A stretch of DNA of 64,000 nucleotides from Prorocentrum cordatum (GCA_963575745.1 CAUYUJ010017633.1:65001-129000), one strand, 5' to 3'; positions 35,441 to 46,234 are shown, numbered from the stretch's first letter. Translations and numbers: made by a program. The notes: generated from the sequence alone by a model not told the origin.

Positions 35441-36728
35441 AAGCCCAGAACGCTGCCATGCACGGGGTCATGACTTAGCTTAACTACTTAGGACCTGGCT
35501 CATCTTCGCTGCACCGCAGGTTGTTTCACTACCGCGTTGGAGGGAGAAGCGTCTGCATCCGTCCTGGCTCAAGCCACTGCGCCTGCTGTCGGTCGATCCA
35601 TGCGTTGTCCCGTGCGTTGTCCCATGGTTGTCCCGTGGGTTGGCTGAACTGGACAACGAGGGCTGCCAGGAGGAGGACGAGGAGTGACGGGGTCCGGGGA
35701 AAAACACTGGAATCCAGATTCAAGCACGCTCGGATCGCGATCCAAAGGTGTCCGGGTGGTCTCCGAACAGTTAGATCGCGATCCAAGTGTTTTCCGGGCG
35801 GTCGCCCAGCAAAACACTTGGATCGCGATCCAAAAGTTCTGGGCCTGCATCTGGGCTCGTTCTGGGCCTATCCTGGGCTCATTCTTGGAGGCTTCTGGTT
35901 CGTTCTGGGCCAGATCTGGGGCCTGTTCTGGGAACCTCCCGGGCCAACTCTGGCCCCGCTCGGGGCTGCTTCTGGGCCCGATCTGGGCCGGTCCTGGGCC
36001 CGTATGCTGGGCACGTTCGTCTGGGCCAGTGCTGGGGCCAGTGCTGGGCCGTGTCTTGGCCAGGCCAATTCTGGATCGGTTCTGGGCCGACTCTTGGCCG
36101 GTTCTGCCTGTGCCTGTTCTGGGGTGGCCCAGCTCTGGGCCGACTCTCTTCCTACCTCTCCTCTTCTGCCTCCGCCTCTTCTCCCTTCTCTCTCTCTCTC
36201 TCGCTCTGCCTCCTCTGCTCTCTCCTCGCCCCTCTCCTCTCCTCCTCTCTCTCTCTCTCTCTCTTCGCCTGCCGCCTCTTCTCTCTCTCTCTCTCTCTCT
36301 CCTCTGGCACCTCGTGGGCTGCTTCCTGTGCTGCCCTCTCCTCGCCCTCCTCATACGTGTGTCCCCATGGCTCGCGCTTCGCTCCCAGACATGCGACGTG
36401 CTGATTCTTTAATACGGGCTCCCCTGGAATTCCCGACTCTTTCCCCGGGACCAAATCTTCACCCCGAGCCGTTTCTTGATGGTCCCGAGGCCCGGCAAGG
36501 GCCCCCCGAGGCCGAAATTGGCCAAACACCTCCCGTCTTGATTTTTTTACGACGCGACCATGGTGAGCGTTTTTTTCATTCGGCGGTTTGACATTGGGCG
36601 GCAAGGGGGGGGGAGGGGGGGTGTCTGGCTCAGGACCTCTGCTTAGTGCGACTCTTTGCAGCCGTGCGTCCTTTGGGGGAGGCTCCACCTGCTCGAAACA
36701 GGTGCCAAAAAGCAGCCAATGTCTACTC
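35441..36728. repeat. GGATCGCGATCCAA and TTCTGGGCC repeats, CT microsatellite
   Basis: 35,700-35,840 has repeated TTGGATCGCGATCCAA-type palindromes; 35,840-36,140 is a GTTCTGGGCCxxTCTGG minisatellite; 36,180-36,300 is CT-rich with (CT)n runs. No gene seen. Confidence 0.8.
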
Positions 36729-36873
36729 TTAAGTCGGGCGTGTCCCCCTACAGGGGGATTTTCAACGACCAAAAATACTCCACAATGGCCAAAAAATGCT
36801 CACAAAATAGTCGCCAGACTATTTTTTGACTCTTTTTGAATTTCCCCCCTGTAGAGGGACAGGCCCGACTCAA
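36729..36873. mobile_element. MITE family 1, copy b (8-bp TSD GTCTACTC)
   Basis: 145 bp, TTAAGTCGGGCGTGTCCCCC to GACAGGCCCGACTCAA. Perfect 8-bp direct repeats GTCTACTC at 36,721-36,728 and 36,874-36,881. The interior is AT-rich, in contrast to the surroundings. Confidence 0.93.
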
Positions 36874-36889
36874 GTCTACTCCATGGGGG

Positions 36890-37345
36890 AAGGGGAACAG
36901 GGGGGGGGCTGCGAGGGCCCGCGCCGATCGGCAGAACAACGAACAAGAAAACAAAGAAAACGGGGATCCAGGCCCGAAACAGGCCCAACAAGCCCGCTTC
37001 GGGGATCGGCCATGGGCCCGAAAGGGCCTGTTTCGGGGATCGGCCATGGGCCCGAAACAGGCCCAGGCCGATCCCCGAAACAGGCCCAGGCCGATCCCCG
37101 ATGGGCCGATCGGCGAAACATCGGCCCGAAACATCGGCCCGAAACACGCCTGGGCCTGTTTCGGGCCTGTGGCCCTCGGGCCGGGCCCCGGCGGCCCCCG
37201 GGCCCGGGGCACGTGGCTCGCGCGCTCCGAGGGCTCCGTGGGCCGTGGGGGCTCGGCTGCTTCCCCGGCCTCCGGGGCCGTCCACGTGCCGTCGGACCGG
37301 CTCCCTGGCATCCCCTCCTTTTGCCCCTCCTGGGGTTCAACCCTG
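36890..37345. repeat. GGCCCGAAACAGGCCC palindromic repeats
   Basis: 36,985-37,165 consists of GGGATCGGCCATGGGCCCGA and CCCGAAACAGGCCCAGGCCG units, many self-complementary (CGGCCCGAAACATCGGCC). Following bases to 37,345 look ordinary. Confidence 0.8.
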
Positions 37346-37359
37346 GCCCCTCACCCATA

Positions 37360-38560
37360 CCTCCTCCTCCTCCTCTTCCTCCTCCTCCTCCTCCTCCTCC
37401 TCCTCCTCCTCCTCCTCCTCCTCCTCCTCCTCCTCCTCTGGGGGGCCTCCTCCTCCTCCTCCTCCTCCTCCTCCTCCTCCTCCTCCTCCTCCTCCTCCTC
37501 CTCCTCCTCTGGGGGGCCTCCTCCTCCTCCTCCTCCGGAGCCGTCCACGTGCCGTCGGCCCGGCTCGGCAACGGATCGGATCGCCAGCGAATGACTCCGA
37601 CGCGGATCGGCGTGGGATCGCCGCGCCTGGCTCCGGCTGGCCGCGGCCGGTGCCCCGACGACGACGACGACGACGAGGGGGCCTCGGGCCTCGGCACAAC
37701 GGCTGGACTCGGCTCGACCTCCTCCTCCTCCTCCTCCTCCTGCTTCTCCTCCTCCTCCTCCTCCTGCTTCTCCTCCTCCTCCTCCTCCTCTCCTCTTGCT
37801 CCTCCTCTTGCTCCTCCTCTTGCTCCTCCTCCTTCTCCTCCTCCTCCTCCTCCTCCTCCTCCTCCTCCTTCTCGTCCTCCTCCTCCTCGTCCTCCTCGTG
37901 TCGTCGTCGTCTCCTCCTCCTCCTCTTGCTCCTCCTCCTCCTCCGCTCCTCCTCCTCCTCCTCCTCCTCCTCCTCCTGCTCCTCCTCCTCGTGGTCGGTA
38001 TCGCAGAGCATCGCATCGAATCGGATCGTGGGCGGCCCCGTCCAGGTGGCGGCCAGCAGAGTAGGAGTGCGCCGGGCCCGTGCGGCGAAGCCGTGCGGAT
38101 AGAGCTTCTCGATGACCGGTCTCCGCTCGCCTGGCAGCAGCGAGGCTCGCCAGTTCATGTCCAGTTGCACGCGGTGCAGGCTGTGCTGTGCGTCCTGTGC
38201 GAGCTTGAGAGCGTCCCAGGCGAGGAGGAGGAGGAGGAGGAGGAGGAGGAGGAGGAGGAGGAGGAGGAGGAGGAGGAGGAGGAGGAGGAGGAGGAGGAGG
38301 ATGACAACGGGAGAGGAGGGGGGGAGGGGCGGAGGAGAAGGAGGGGTCTGAGGATGATGCTGCTGCTGATGCTGCTGCTGATGATGCTGTTGATGATGAT
38401 GATGCTTTGCTGTTGCTAATGATGATGGGCATCATGATGATGACGATGATGATGCTGTTGACGATGATGCTGGTGATGATAATGGTGATTCTGGTGATGC
38501 TGCTGCTGCTGATGATGCTGCTGAGGTGGAGGTGGAGGATGAGGGGGACGGACACACCCC
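37360..38560. repeat. CTC arrays, GGA array and GATGCTGCT microsatellite
   Basis: (CTC)n at 37,360-37,540 and 37,715-37,995, with a duplicated TCTGGGGGGCCTCCTCCTC join inside the first; then (GGA)n at 38,220-38,300 and GATGATGCTGCTG repeats at 38,350-38,530. The polarity switch from CTC to GGA happens within 230 bp. Very long poly-Leu/Ser/Glu frames are repeat translations. Confidence 0.92.
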
Positions 38561-38699
38561 AGTGAAGCGTTCCGAATCTGACGCGCGGGGGCAGGGCGCT
38601 GGGCGGCCCCGCCGCACCACCGTGCCGCTGTGACGCGCACGGGGGGCGGACGGGAGCTGGCGAAGGGCAGGCAGGGCGGAGCGGCAACCGGGAGCGACG

Positions 38700-38970
38700 C
38701 GCAGCACAGCGGAGCGGAGGCGGGCGCTTAGGCTCCGCGAGGGAGCCGCCGGGAGGGCCGAGGCCTGCTGGGGTGTCGGAGCGAGCGTCCGTCGGATGGC
38801 CCCGGGCCTCCGGCTTCGCAGCCCGTGCCCAGGTGTCGTAGCCAGCAGCTGTCGGCACGTGCTCGTCGATGCCATGCACCCACCGAGTCTTGGGGCGGGG
38901 GCGCCCAGGGCGCTGCTGGGCCGGCGTGCGCAGGTCCAGCTGCCGTGCGCAGGTCAGCATGGCGGCAGGG
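38700..38970 (-). other. Possible LINE reverse-transcriptase C-terminal relic
   Basis: The minus-strand frame contains RPGRPRPKTRWVHGIDEHV followed by GYDTWARAAKPEARG. The pattern GRPRxxxRW...W resembles the basic motif at the end of LINE reverse transcriptases, commonly left as relics in dinoflagellate genomes. Short, without catalytic motifs, and low confidence. Confidence 0.25.
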
Positions 38971-39119
38971 AGAGGAGCAATCGTGTAGCGATCCCGGGGC
39001 CGTGAGAAGCTGACGCAGCGATCTCGGGGCCGCGGGGCGATTTGCATCACGATCGTGCGACAGAGGACGGCAGGACAGAGCGGCAACCGAGGGCAACAGC
39101 ATGGGGCCAGGCAGGCGGT

Positions 39120-39176
39120 GGCAGAGGCGGCAGCAGAGAGACAGAGAGAGAGAGAGAAAGAGAGAGAGATAAATAT

Positions 39177-39209
<33 letters not shown>

Positions 39210-39260
39210 TAGAGAGACAGAGAGAGAAAAGAGAGAGAGAGAGAGAGAAAAACGGAAGAT
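39120..39260. repeat. GA dinucleotide tract
   Basis: (GA)n with AGAGAGAAAGAGAG interruptions. Confidence 0.95.
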
Positions 39261-39619
39261 ACCCAGACAGGAAGACCAGGGACCTGGGACAACATCAACC
39301 TCCATCTAGTGCGCTGCGCAAGCCTGCGAAACGTCCCACTCACCACCTTGAGCCTAACCTGGAGGAGCCCACACATCTACTTCTTGCTGCAGGTGGGCTT
39401 ATGAGGAGGCCCGAAGGACCTGGAAGGTAGAGTGAAACAGGAGGGGGAGGAAGCGGAGGAGGAGGAGGAGGATAAGGAGGATGAGGAGGCGGGAGAGGAG
39501 AATGAGGAGGAGTATACTGACAATGGTTGGACGAGGGGTGGTGGGGGCGAAGAGGGCGGATGAGGAGTATGATGATGATAAGGAGTAGGAGGAGAAGGAG
39601 GACCAGGAATCCCAAGACT

Positions 39620-40290
39620 CATCAACGATGCTGCAATAAGACCTCCCTCCAAGCTCCCCCCTTCGTATGCTCCTATAAGGACCCACTTTCACTGAAAGAC
39701 GTGGCCCATTGGAAGACAACCGTTTGAGAATCCCGAACTGTACTAGAACACTATTTCCGGGACTTCGTCGCCGCGAATTACCGTTACTGTTGCGTCTTGG
39801 CGATCCTGAATCTCGCCAGAACACCATTCCTGGGATTTCAACGCCACGAATCAACTTTTACTGTTGAGCCCTGACAATCCGACATCGTGCCCCAAAACCA
39901 CTTCTGGGACGTTAAGAATGATACTCCTTGAAACTGCTTTGAACTCTCAAAACGACTGCGCGGTGCTATTGCGAGAACCACAATGTGAAAAAGAACCGCC
40001 CTCCATCACTGAAGATCTCTTGCAACCCTTCAAGCGAATGTGCGCAACGCTGAAGCGATAACCGCATTTCGGAAACGACCCACCCTCCATCCGTGAAACT
40101 TTTGCATTTTGTTCAACGAATGTGCGCGGCGCTGAGGTAAGAACCATCTTGTGAAAACGGCCCGCTCTCCATCCGTGAAGCTCCTGCATTGGACAACGCA
40201 TGTGCTGTGCGCAGCGCAAAGGCGTGAAGCACACGTTGAAAACCACCCGCCATCCATCCGTGAAGCTGCTGCACATGTAGGCTTCAGAAA
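39620..40290. repeat. Dispersed repeat with 80-90-bp units (copy 1)
   Basis: About 330 bp of single sequence (CATCAACGATGCTGCAATAA, CATTGGAAGACAACCGTTTG, GGGATTTCAACGCCACGAAT), then four diverged 80-90-bp units with AATGTGCGC..CGCTGA and CCACCCTCCATCCGTGAA. The same two-part structure is present at 56.1-57.4 kb. Confidence 0.85.
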
Positions 40291-40384
40291 CATCAACGGT
40301 GCAGAAATCTCGGACGGAACGCCGGGTCCGCCATTTCGATCGGCCTCGGGGTTCGACAGGAAGGAATTATTTTAAAAGAAAAGC

Positions 40385-41535
40385 ATAAAGGAGGAGGAGG
40401 AGGAGGAGGAGGAGGAGGAGGAGGAGGAGAGAGGAGGAAAGGAGGAGGAGGAGGAGGCGGAGGAGGAGGAGGAGGAGGAGGAGTAGGATCAGAGGAGGAA
40501 GGAGGATGAGGAGGAGGAGGAGTAGGATGAGGAGGAGGAGGAGGATGAGAGGAGGAGGAGGATGAAGAGGAGGATGATGAGGAGGATGAGAAGAGGGAGG
40601 AGAGGGAGAGGATGAGGATGGGGAAGTAGGAGAGGAGGAGGAGGAGGAGGGGGAGGAAAAGGAGAGAGGAGGAGGAGGAGAGGAGGAGGAGAGGAGGAGG
40701 AGAGAGGAGGAGGAGGGGAGAAGCAGGAGGAGGAGGAGGAGGGGAGGAGGAGGAGGAGGGAGGAAGGAGAGGAGGAGGAGGAGGAAGGAAGGAGGAGGAG
40801 GAGAGAGGAGGGAGGCGGGAGGAGTAGGGGGAGGAGGGAGGAAGGGAGGAAGGAGGAGGGATGAGGAGTAGGAGGAGGAGGATGGAGGGAGGGAAGGGGG
40901 GAGGAGGGAGGGAGGGAGGGAGAGGGAGGGAGAAGGAGGAGCAGGAGGAGGAGGAGGAGCAGAGGAGAAGGAGGAAGAGGAGGAGGATGAGGAGGAGGAG
41001 GGGGAGGAGGATGCGAGGAGGAGGAGGAGGAACAGAGGAGGAGGAAGGAGGAGGATGAGGATGAGGGGGAGGAAGAGGAGGGGGAGAAGGAGGAATAAGA
41101 ACATGAAAAGGAGGAAGATGAGGAGGAATGAGGAGGAGGAGGAGGAGGAGGAGGAGGAGGAGGAAGGAAGGAGGAGGAGGAGGAGGAGGAGGAGGAGGAG
41201 GAGGAGGAGCAGAGGAGGAGGAGAGGATGAAGAGGAGGAGGAAGAGGAGACGGGGGAGGGTGGAGGAGGAGGGAGGGAGTGGGAGGGAGGAGGACAGGGA
41301 GGAGGAGGGAAGGGGAGGAGAGGAGGAGGGAGGAGGGAGGAGGGAGGGAGGGAGGGTGGGGAGGGAAGGGGGGAGGAGGGATGGAGGGAGGGAGGGAGGG
41401 AGGGAGGGAGGGAGGAGGAGGAGGAGAAGGAGGAGGAGGAGGAGGAGCAGGAGGAGGAGGAGGAGGAGGAGGAGGAGGAGGAGGAGCAGAGGAGGAGGAT
41501 GATGATGAGGAGGAGGAGGAAGAGGAGGACGGGGG
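40385..41535. repeat. 1.15-kb GGA/GGGA array
   Basis: Long purine-only stretch of GGA, GGGA and GGAA units with rare GATGA interruptions. Purine asymmetry over more than 1 kb is the largest in the window. Confidence 0.95.
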
Positions 41536-41539
41536 GAGA

Positions 41540-42550
41540 TGACGGCGACTCCACGCGGGAGCGCGAAGGGAGGGTGCTCAAAGTGAAACAGAGCGGGCGG
41601 GCAGGAGAGCTGGCAGGGGCAGGACAGAGTGCAGCGAGAGAAGGTGGCGATGGACTGGGCGGGGAATAGCAAGGCGCAGTGGGCCAATATGACAGGGCAG
41701 CTGGAATCGCAGCAGTTGGCGATGCTAGCGAAGCCGATGGCGTCCTCAGGCTGTGAGGGAGGGTCTGGAGAGTCTCCGAATTCTCGGAGGCGAAGCCGCG
41801 GCCCTGAGACTGCCGCGCGGCGGGCTGCCGATCCATCGGCGACGACGTCAATGGAAGAAGTGCCCTTCCCCAAACGATGCTTGCACGTGATTCTGACTCT
41901 CCTTCTGATAAGTATTTGGACGCCCGAAATGGGTACGGAAAGACTGGGCACAATGCCCAACAGCAAATGTTGTCCCGAACCAACAGCGGCCGCTGTTGGG
42001 CAGGCGGCCTTCTGTCTCGAATGGACACGGGCCGCGGCGGCATGCGAGTCCTCTTCAGAATGAACAAGATCCGCTGTTGGGCATTTTGCCCATTCTTTCC
42101 GAGCCCATCTCGTTCGTGCAGAAGATAATCGGCGGTGGACGAACCTCCCTTTAGTAAACCTCCCCTGAATGAAAACGGCCTGGGACCGACACCGACGGCC
42201 TTGGACCCGCAAAAATGACGGCCGCGACGCCCTCTCGCGAACCGAAAACGGCCAATTCCTTAATCGACGTGTCAGGGTAGGAGGTCTAACCCGGGTCAGC
42301 CAGAGGGGGTCTTCGCAGGATCCTGCAGGATCTGGTGCCCTGGCTGACCCCCGTTTGCATTGACCCCCGTCTCAAGGCTCCCGAGGCCCGAAACCGACGG
42401 ACAGACGGCCTGGGACCGAAACCGACGGACCTGGACCCGCAAAAACGACGGCCGCGACGCCCCCTCGCGAAGCGAAAACGGCCAATTCCCTAATCGACGT
42501 GTCAGGGTAGGAGGTCTGTCCACCCCCGAGATAAGCAGCTGGGAGTGAGT
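41540..42550. other. Ordinary sequence with two direct duplications
   Basis: 41,540-42,130 looks single-copy; no gene recognised. ACGACGGCCGCGACGCC... to ...GACGTGTCAGGGTAGGAGGT occurs twice (about 42,215-42,285 and 42,445-42,515). Between them lies TGGCTGACCCCCGTTTGCAT, shared with 9.57 kb. Confidence 0.6.
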
Positions 42551-42554
42551 GAGG

Positions 42555-42842
42555 GGGGAGGGAGGGAGGGAGGGAGGGAAGGATGGAGGAGGGAGGGAGG
42601 GAGGGAGGGGGGAGGGAGGGAGAGGGAGGGAGGGAGGCAGGAGGCAGGAGGGGGAAGGGGGGAGGGAGGGAGGGAGGGAGGGAGGGAGGGAGGGAGGAGG
42701 AGGAGGAGGAGAGGAGGAGGAGGAGGAGAGGAGGAGGAGAAGAGGAGGAGGAGAGGAGGAGGAGGAGGGAGGGAGGGAGGGGGGAGGGAGGAGGGAGGAG
42801 GGAGGAGGGAGGAGGGAGGAGGAGGAGGGAGGAGAGGAGGAT

Positions 42843-42875
<33 letters not shown>

Positions 42876-42990
42876 GGAGGAGGAGGAGAAGGAGGAGGAG
42901 GAGGAGGAGGAGGAGGAGGAGGAGAGGAGAAGGAGGAGAAGAGGGAGGAGGAGGAGGAAGAGGAGGAGGAGGAGGAGGAGGAGGAGAAGC
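42555..42990. repeat. GGGA / GGA array
   Basis: (GGGA)n passing into (GGA)n; purine-only for over 400 bp. Confidence 0.95.
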
Positions 42991-43231
42991 CTGGGCCCCA
43001 GAAGTGCGGGTCCGGCCGGCTCTTCTCGCCGCACGGGCCGCCCGCCGCCCTCGGGCCCCGGAGTGTGGCGGAGTCTGGCCGGCTCTTCGCCGCCCGTGGC
43101 CGCCGTCGCCGCAAGGGGCCCCGGCGTCGGTGCGGCCAGCGCGTCGTCGCCGGCAGTCGCCGCAAGAACGGTTTTCTGAAGGCAGATCTGCCTTCAAAAA
43201 ATTGTTTTTTGAAGGCAGATCTGCCTTCAAT

Positions 43232-43281
43232 GTAAGAACGGTTTTTTGAAGGCAGATCTGCCTTCAAAAAACCGTTCTTAC
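43232..43281. repeat. Perfect 50-bp palindrome (25-bp arms)
   Basis: GTAAGAACGGTTTTTTGAAG at the left is mirrored exactly to CTTCAAAAAACCGTTCTTAC at the right, meeting at GCAGATCTGC. The inner TGAAGGCAGATCTGCCTTCA recurs at about 43,178 and 43,210. The block is bracketed by two direct copies of a 49-bp GC-rich sequence (43,115-43,163 and 43,286-43,334). Confidence 0.93.
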
Positions 43282-43597
43282 AGAAGGGGCCCCGGCGTCG
43301 GTGCGGCCAGCGCGTCGTCGCCGGCAGTCGCCGCTGGGCTCTGGCGTTATGATGTTCCAACCTACCCTACTCTAGCCTTGATCACCCGAATGAATTTCGA
43401 GCACCCAGCAGACACCCCCCAAAACTTGGGTTTTTTCGCGTGTCGGGCCCTGGGAGACACTCCTTCGACGCCGTTTCGACACTCTTTCGGCACTTTTCTG
43501 GGGGCTCGAAATTATTTCTGGGATATGGTCCTTGAGTGCGATGGGAGCAACATAACCCTGGTGGCGGGTTCTTTCAGTCTCGTCACCGCCCGACGCC

Positions 43598-43775
43598 ACG
43601 TTGTGACTACCTACCAGACCACCCCAACCCAACCCGAAGACGCGAATTTCGGGTTGGGGGGGTATGGGCTCCATACGTGTTTTTTCGATGTTCCCCGACC
43701 CCCCCCCCACTGGAAATGGAGGGCAAATTGAGGCCTTCGGGTTGGGTTGGGGTGGTCTGGTGAGTGGTGACGTTG
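43598..43775. mobile_element. Fold-back element with CAGACCACCCCAACCC arms
   Basis: About 178 bp. The arms contain a perfect 27-bp inverted repeat (ACCAGACCACCCCAACCC... at 43,613; GGGTTGGGGTGGTCTGGT ending 43,761) with a further imperfect GTGAC/GTCAC extension. Inside are GGGTTGGGGGGGTATGG and a C-run. No target duplication identified. Confidence 0.72.
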
Positions 43776-44280
43776 CTTTGAATTGCTTGCTTTGCCTTGC
43801 TTTGCATTGCACCACACGGATTGTACCATATTGATTGCACCACCTAGATTGCGATATTGGGAGGAATCACAGTTTGAGGTGCACACTGGCTAACAGATGG
43901 ACTTTCATGGCCGGGGGGGGGGTGATTGTCGGTGGGGATCTGCGCGGCGGTGAACTCGACGTGTTGAACGCACGAAGGGCACTCGATGTAGCGGGCGTCC
44001 TGGCATCCATACGCATGTGGGGTCTGAACGAGACACTTTCGTGTGACAGGACAGGTGCTCCAGACAAGCCCACGCGCGAGCCGGCGGGACGGCAAGATCG
44101 ACCCTCGGGCCCACGCCTCGCGGTGCAGCTGACTCCGAGGCCGACGCAGCACACACACGGTGAAGAGTGCCCTTCCGCACCAGGCGAGCTCAACGATGAT
44201 CGATCGCCCCTCGGAGCGCCCCCGGGGGCTTCCCGGAGCCCCCAGCCGCGGCGGCGAGACGACCCCCCAATGGCTCCGAG
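43776..44280. other. Spacer between fold-back element and MITE, no gene seen
   Basis: Begins with GCTTTGCCTTGCTTTGC and TTGCACCACCTAGATTGC short repeats, then ordinary sequence. No recognised gene. Confidence 0.5.
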
Positions 44281-44288
44281 GAGTAGGC

Positions 44289-44482
44289 TTAGGTCGGGCG
44301 TGTCCCCCTACAGGGGGATTTTCGACGAAAAATAATAAGTACTCCAAACATGCCCCAAAAGGGCAACACAAATACTCAAAAAGTAGTCCCCAGACTATTT
44401 TTGGACTATTGTTTGGTTACTTTTTGGGGTATTTTTTATTTTTCGTCGAAAATCGCCCTGTATGGGGACACGCCCGACTTAA
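44289..44482. mobile_element. MITE family 1, copy c (8-bp TSD GAGTAGGC)
   Basis: 194-bp member with long terminal inverted repeats (TTAGGTCGGGCGTGTCCCCC at the left, GGGGACACGCCCGACTTAA at the right), the pairing continuing inward through CGACGAAAA. Perfect 8-bp direct repeats GAGTAGGC at 44,281-44,288 and 44,483-44,490. Confidence 0.94.
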
Positions 44483-44813
44483 GAGTAGGCAGGCAAGCGC
44501 AGGGCCAGGCGGGATCTGTGAGCCTCCCGTCCGGGGAGCGCGACGGCCTCAGCGCTCCGCCGCGCCCGCGCGCCCCTCCAGGCTGCCGCCCTTCTTGCTG
44601 CTCAGCTTGTTCAGGTCGATGCGGGTGGTGTCTCTGGGCACGAACGTCTTCGCGTCCTGCAGGGCTCCATGTTCGCCACCTTGAGGGCGACGTCCTCCCC
44701 GCTGTCCAGCCGGACGGTCCAGCGGCCGGAGTCGGCGTTGAAGTCTCTGCACCGGGGGGCGCCACCTGTGCAACCTACACTGGGGAAACCAAAAGGTACC
44801 GATGCTGCTACTC

Positions 44814-44984
44814 TCAGGTCGCGGCATGTCCTCCTACGGGCGAATTTTGAAGCAAAAAGTAGGACATAGCCAAAACATATTCACAAATGGTCAAATATAG
44901 TTGAAATATCGTACCGAGATTTTTGTTCAAAAAGATAAAGCTATTTTTGAATATTCCTCCTGTAGAGGGACATGCCCGACTTAA
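44814..44984. mobile_element. MITE family 1, copy d (imperfect TSD)
   Basis: 171 bp, TCAGGTCGCGGCATGTCC to GACATGCCCGACTTAA, flanked by TGCTACTC (44,806-44,813) and CGCTACTC (44,985-44,992), 7 of 8 matching. Confidence 0.88.
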
Positions 44985-45018
44985 CGCTACTCCCTTGACC
45001 TCTCCCGAGGTGCGTTCT

Positions 45019-45265
45019 GACCAGAACTTCGAGGCGAGTCCAGCGGTGGCGACGAGGGCCTCCCCCGAGGCCGATAAAAAGGCCAAAAGCGAGGGAAGGG
45101 TGGCGGCATCGGTACCTTCCCTCCTCTGAGGCCCATCCTGGCGATCAGACCAAAATTTCGAGGAGAGTCCAGCGATGGCGACGAGGCCCCCCTCCGAGGC
45201 CGACAAAATTGCAAAAGCGAGGGAAGGGTGGCGGCATGGGTACCTTTCCCGCCTCTGAGGCCAAT
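45019..45265. repeat. Two tandem copies of a 120-130-bp unit
   Basis: TTCGAGGCGAGTCCAGCGGT...CCCATCCTGG and TTCGAGGAGAGTCCAGCGAT...CCAATCCTGG are about 90% alike by eye, including AGCGAGGGAAGGGTGGCGGC. They lie between two family-1 MITEs. Confidence 0.85.
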
Positions 45266-45301
45266 CCTGGACCCCGGATCGGCGAGCACGCCGTTCTGGA
45301 T

Positions 45302-45463
45302 TTAGGTCGGACGTGTCCTCCTACAGGCGCATGTAGGAAGACAGTCAAACACATCGAAACCAAATTCAAAAACAGCCACAAATAATCAGTCGACAAATCG
45401 TCCCTGGACTATTTTTCGACTGTTCTTGGACCTTCCTCCTGTGGAGGGACAGGTCCGACTCGA
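45302..45463. mobile_element. MITE family 1, copy e (eroded)
   Basis: 162 bp, TTAGGTCGGACGTGTCCTCC to GACAGGTCCGACTCGA. The flanks TTCTGGAT and CTCTGGCG only partly agree, so this is probably the oldest of the five copies. Confidence 0.78.
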
Positions 45464-45581
45464 CTCTGGCGCGGCACGCGCGCCGATCTCCCGGGCCCGG
45501 GCCCGGCCTGGCCGGGTGCAGGTGCCCGGCGGGTGCCCCCCGACCTGCACGTGGCCTCCTTCCCGTTGAGCTCCGGCTTTC

Positions 45582-45785
45582 GGGGGAACGAAAAGTGACA
45601 TACACATAGCAACTCGGAGGTCCGCGCGGATTTCTCGGATCTGCGCTGGTTCCCCCTCTCCCTGGCGCGCGGAGAGCGCGCCAGGGGCGGCGCCGGAGGC
45701 GCCGCCGGGGGGGGCCCGGCGCCGAGCCGAGAAATCCGCGCGGACCTCCGAGTCTTTTTGTGCTTGTGTCACTGTTCGCTGCCCG
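45582..45785. mobile_element. MITE family 2, copy c
   Basis: About 204 bp: GGGGGAACGAAAAGTGACAT, CTCGGAGGTCCGCGCGG, the GCGCGCCAGGGGCGGCGCC centre, then the mirrored arm ending near GTTCGCTGCCC. Close to the copy at 33.3 kb in both arms and centre. Confidence 0.84.
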
Positions 45786-45969
45786 AGGCTTGGCCTGCAG
45801 CCCTCGCAGGCGCACGCGCGCCCCGGCCGCGATCATGCCCGGCCGGGGCCGGCCCCGCGCAGCGAGCGGGCCCCAGGCGAGCGAGTGACCTCTCGGGGTG
45901 CGCCGCGGTCGGGGGCCGCGGGGGAGGCCGGGTGCCCGCCGTCCAGGGGCGACGGCCCTGTTTCGGCGG

Positions 45970-46095
45970 GGACCTCCTCCTCCTCCTCCTCCAGCTCCTC
46001 CTCCAGCTCCTCCTCCTCCTCCTCCTCCTCCTCCTCCTCCTCCTCCTCCGCCTTCTCCTCCTCCTCCTCCTCCGCCTCCTCCGCCTTCTCGTGGG
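45970..46095. repeat. CTC array
   Basis: (CTC)n with CAG and CTT interruptions, followed by ordinary sequence and a TTG/TTC tract at 46,175-46,230. Confidence 0.9.
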
Positions 46096-46234
46096 CCCGC
46101 ACTGACAAGGTCACTTCCTCGAACTCGCCGTCGTTCGGGCGTTCATTCCCCGTGCATGTTTCGGTTTCGTTTTTTGTTGTTGTTGTTGTTGTTGTTCTTC
46201 TTCTTCTTCTTCTCCTTCTTCTTCTTCTCGCAAG

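Noticed and set aside
35561-35573. CCTGGCTCAAG on the plus strand as a DinoSL relict
   Set aside because: Only nine bases match the leader end and no poly(A) tract, target duplication or open frame is associated.
36876-39305. 809-codon minus-strand frame
   Set aside because: Mostly CTC/GGA arrays and GC-rich spacer read without stops; only a short LINE-like stretch near 38.8 kb is worth noting.
40293-42212. 639-codon Pro/Ser/Leu-rich minus-strand frame
   Set aside because: Translation of the complementary strand of the GGA array.
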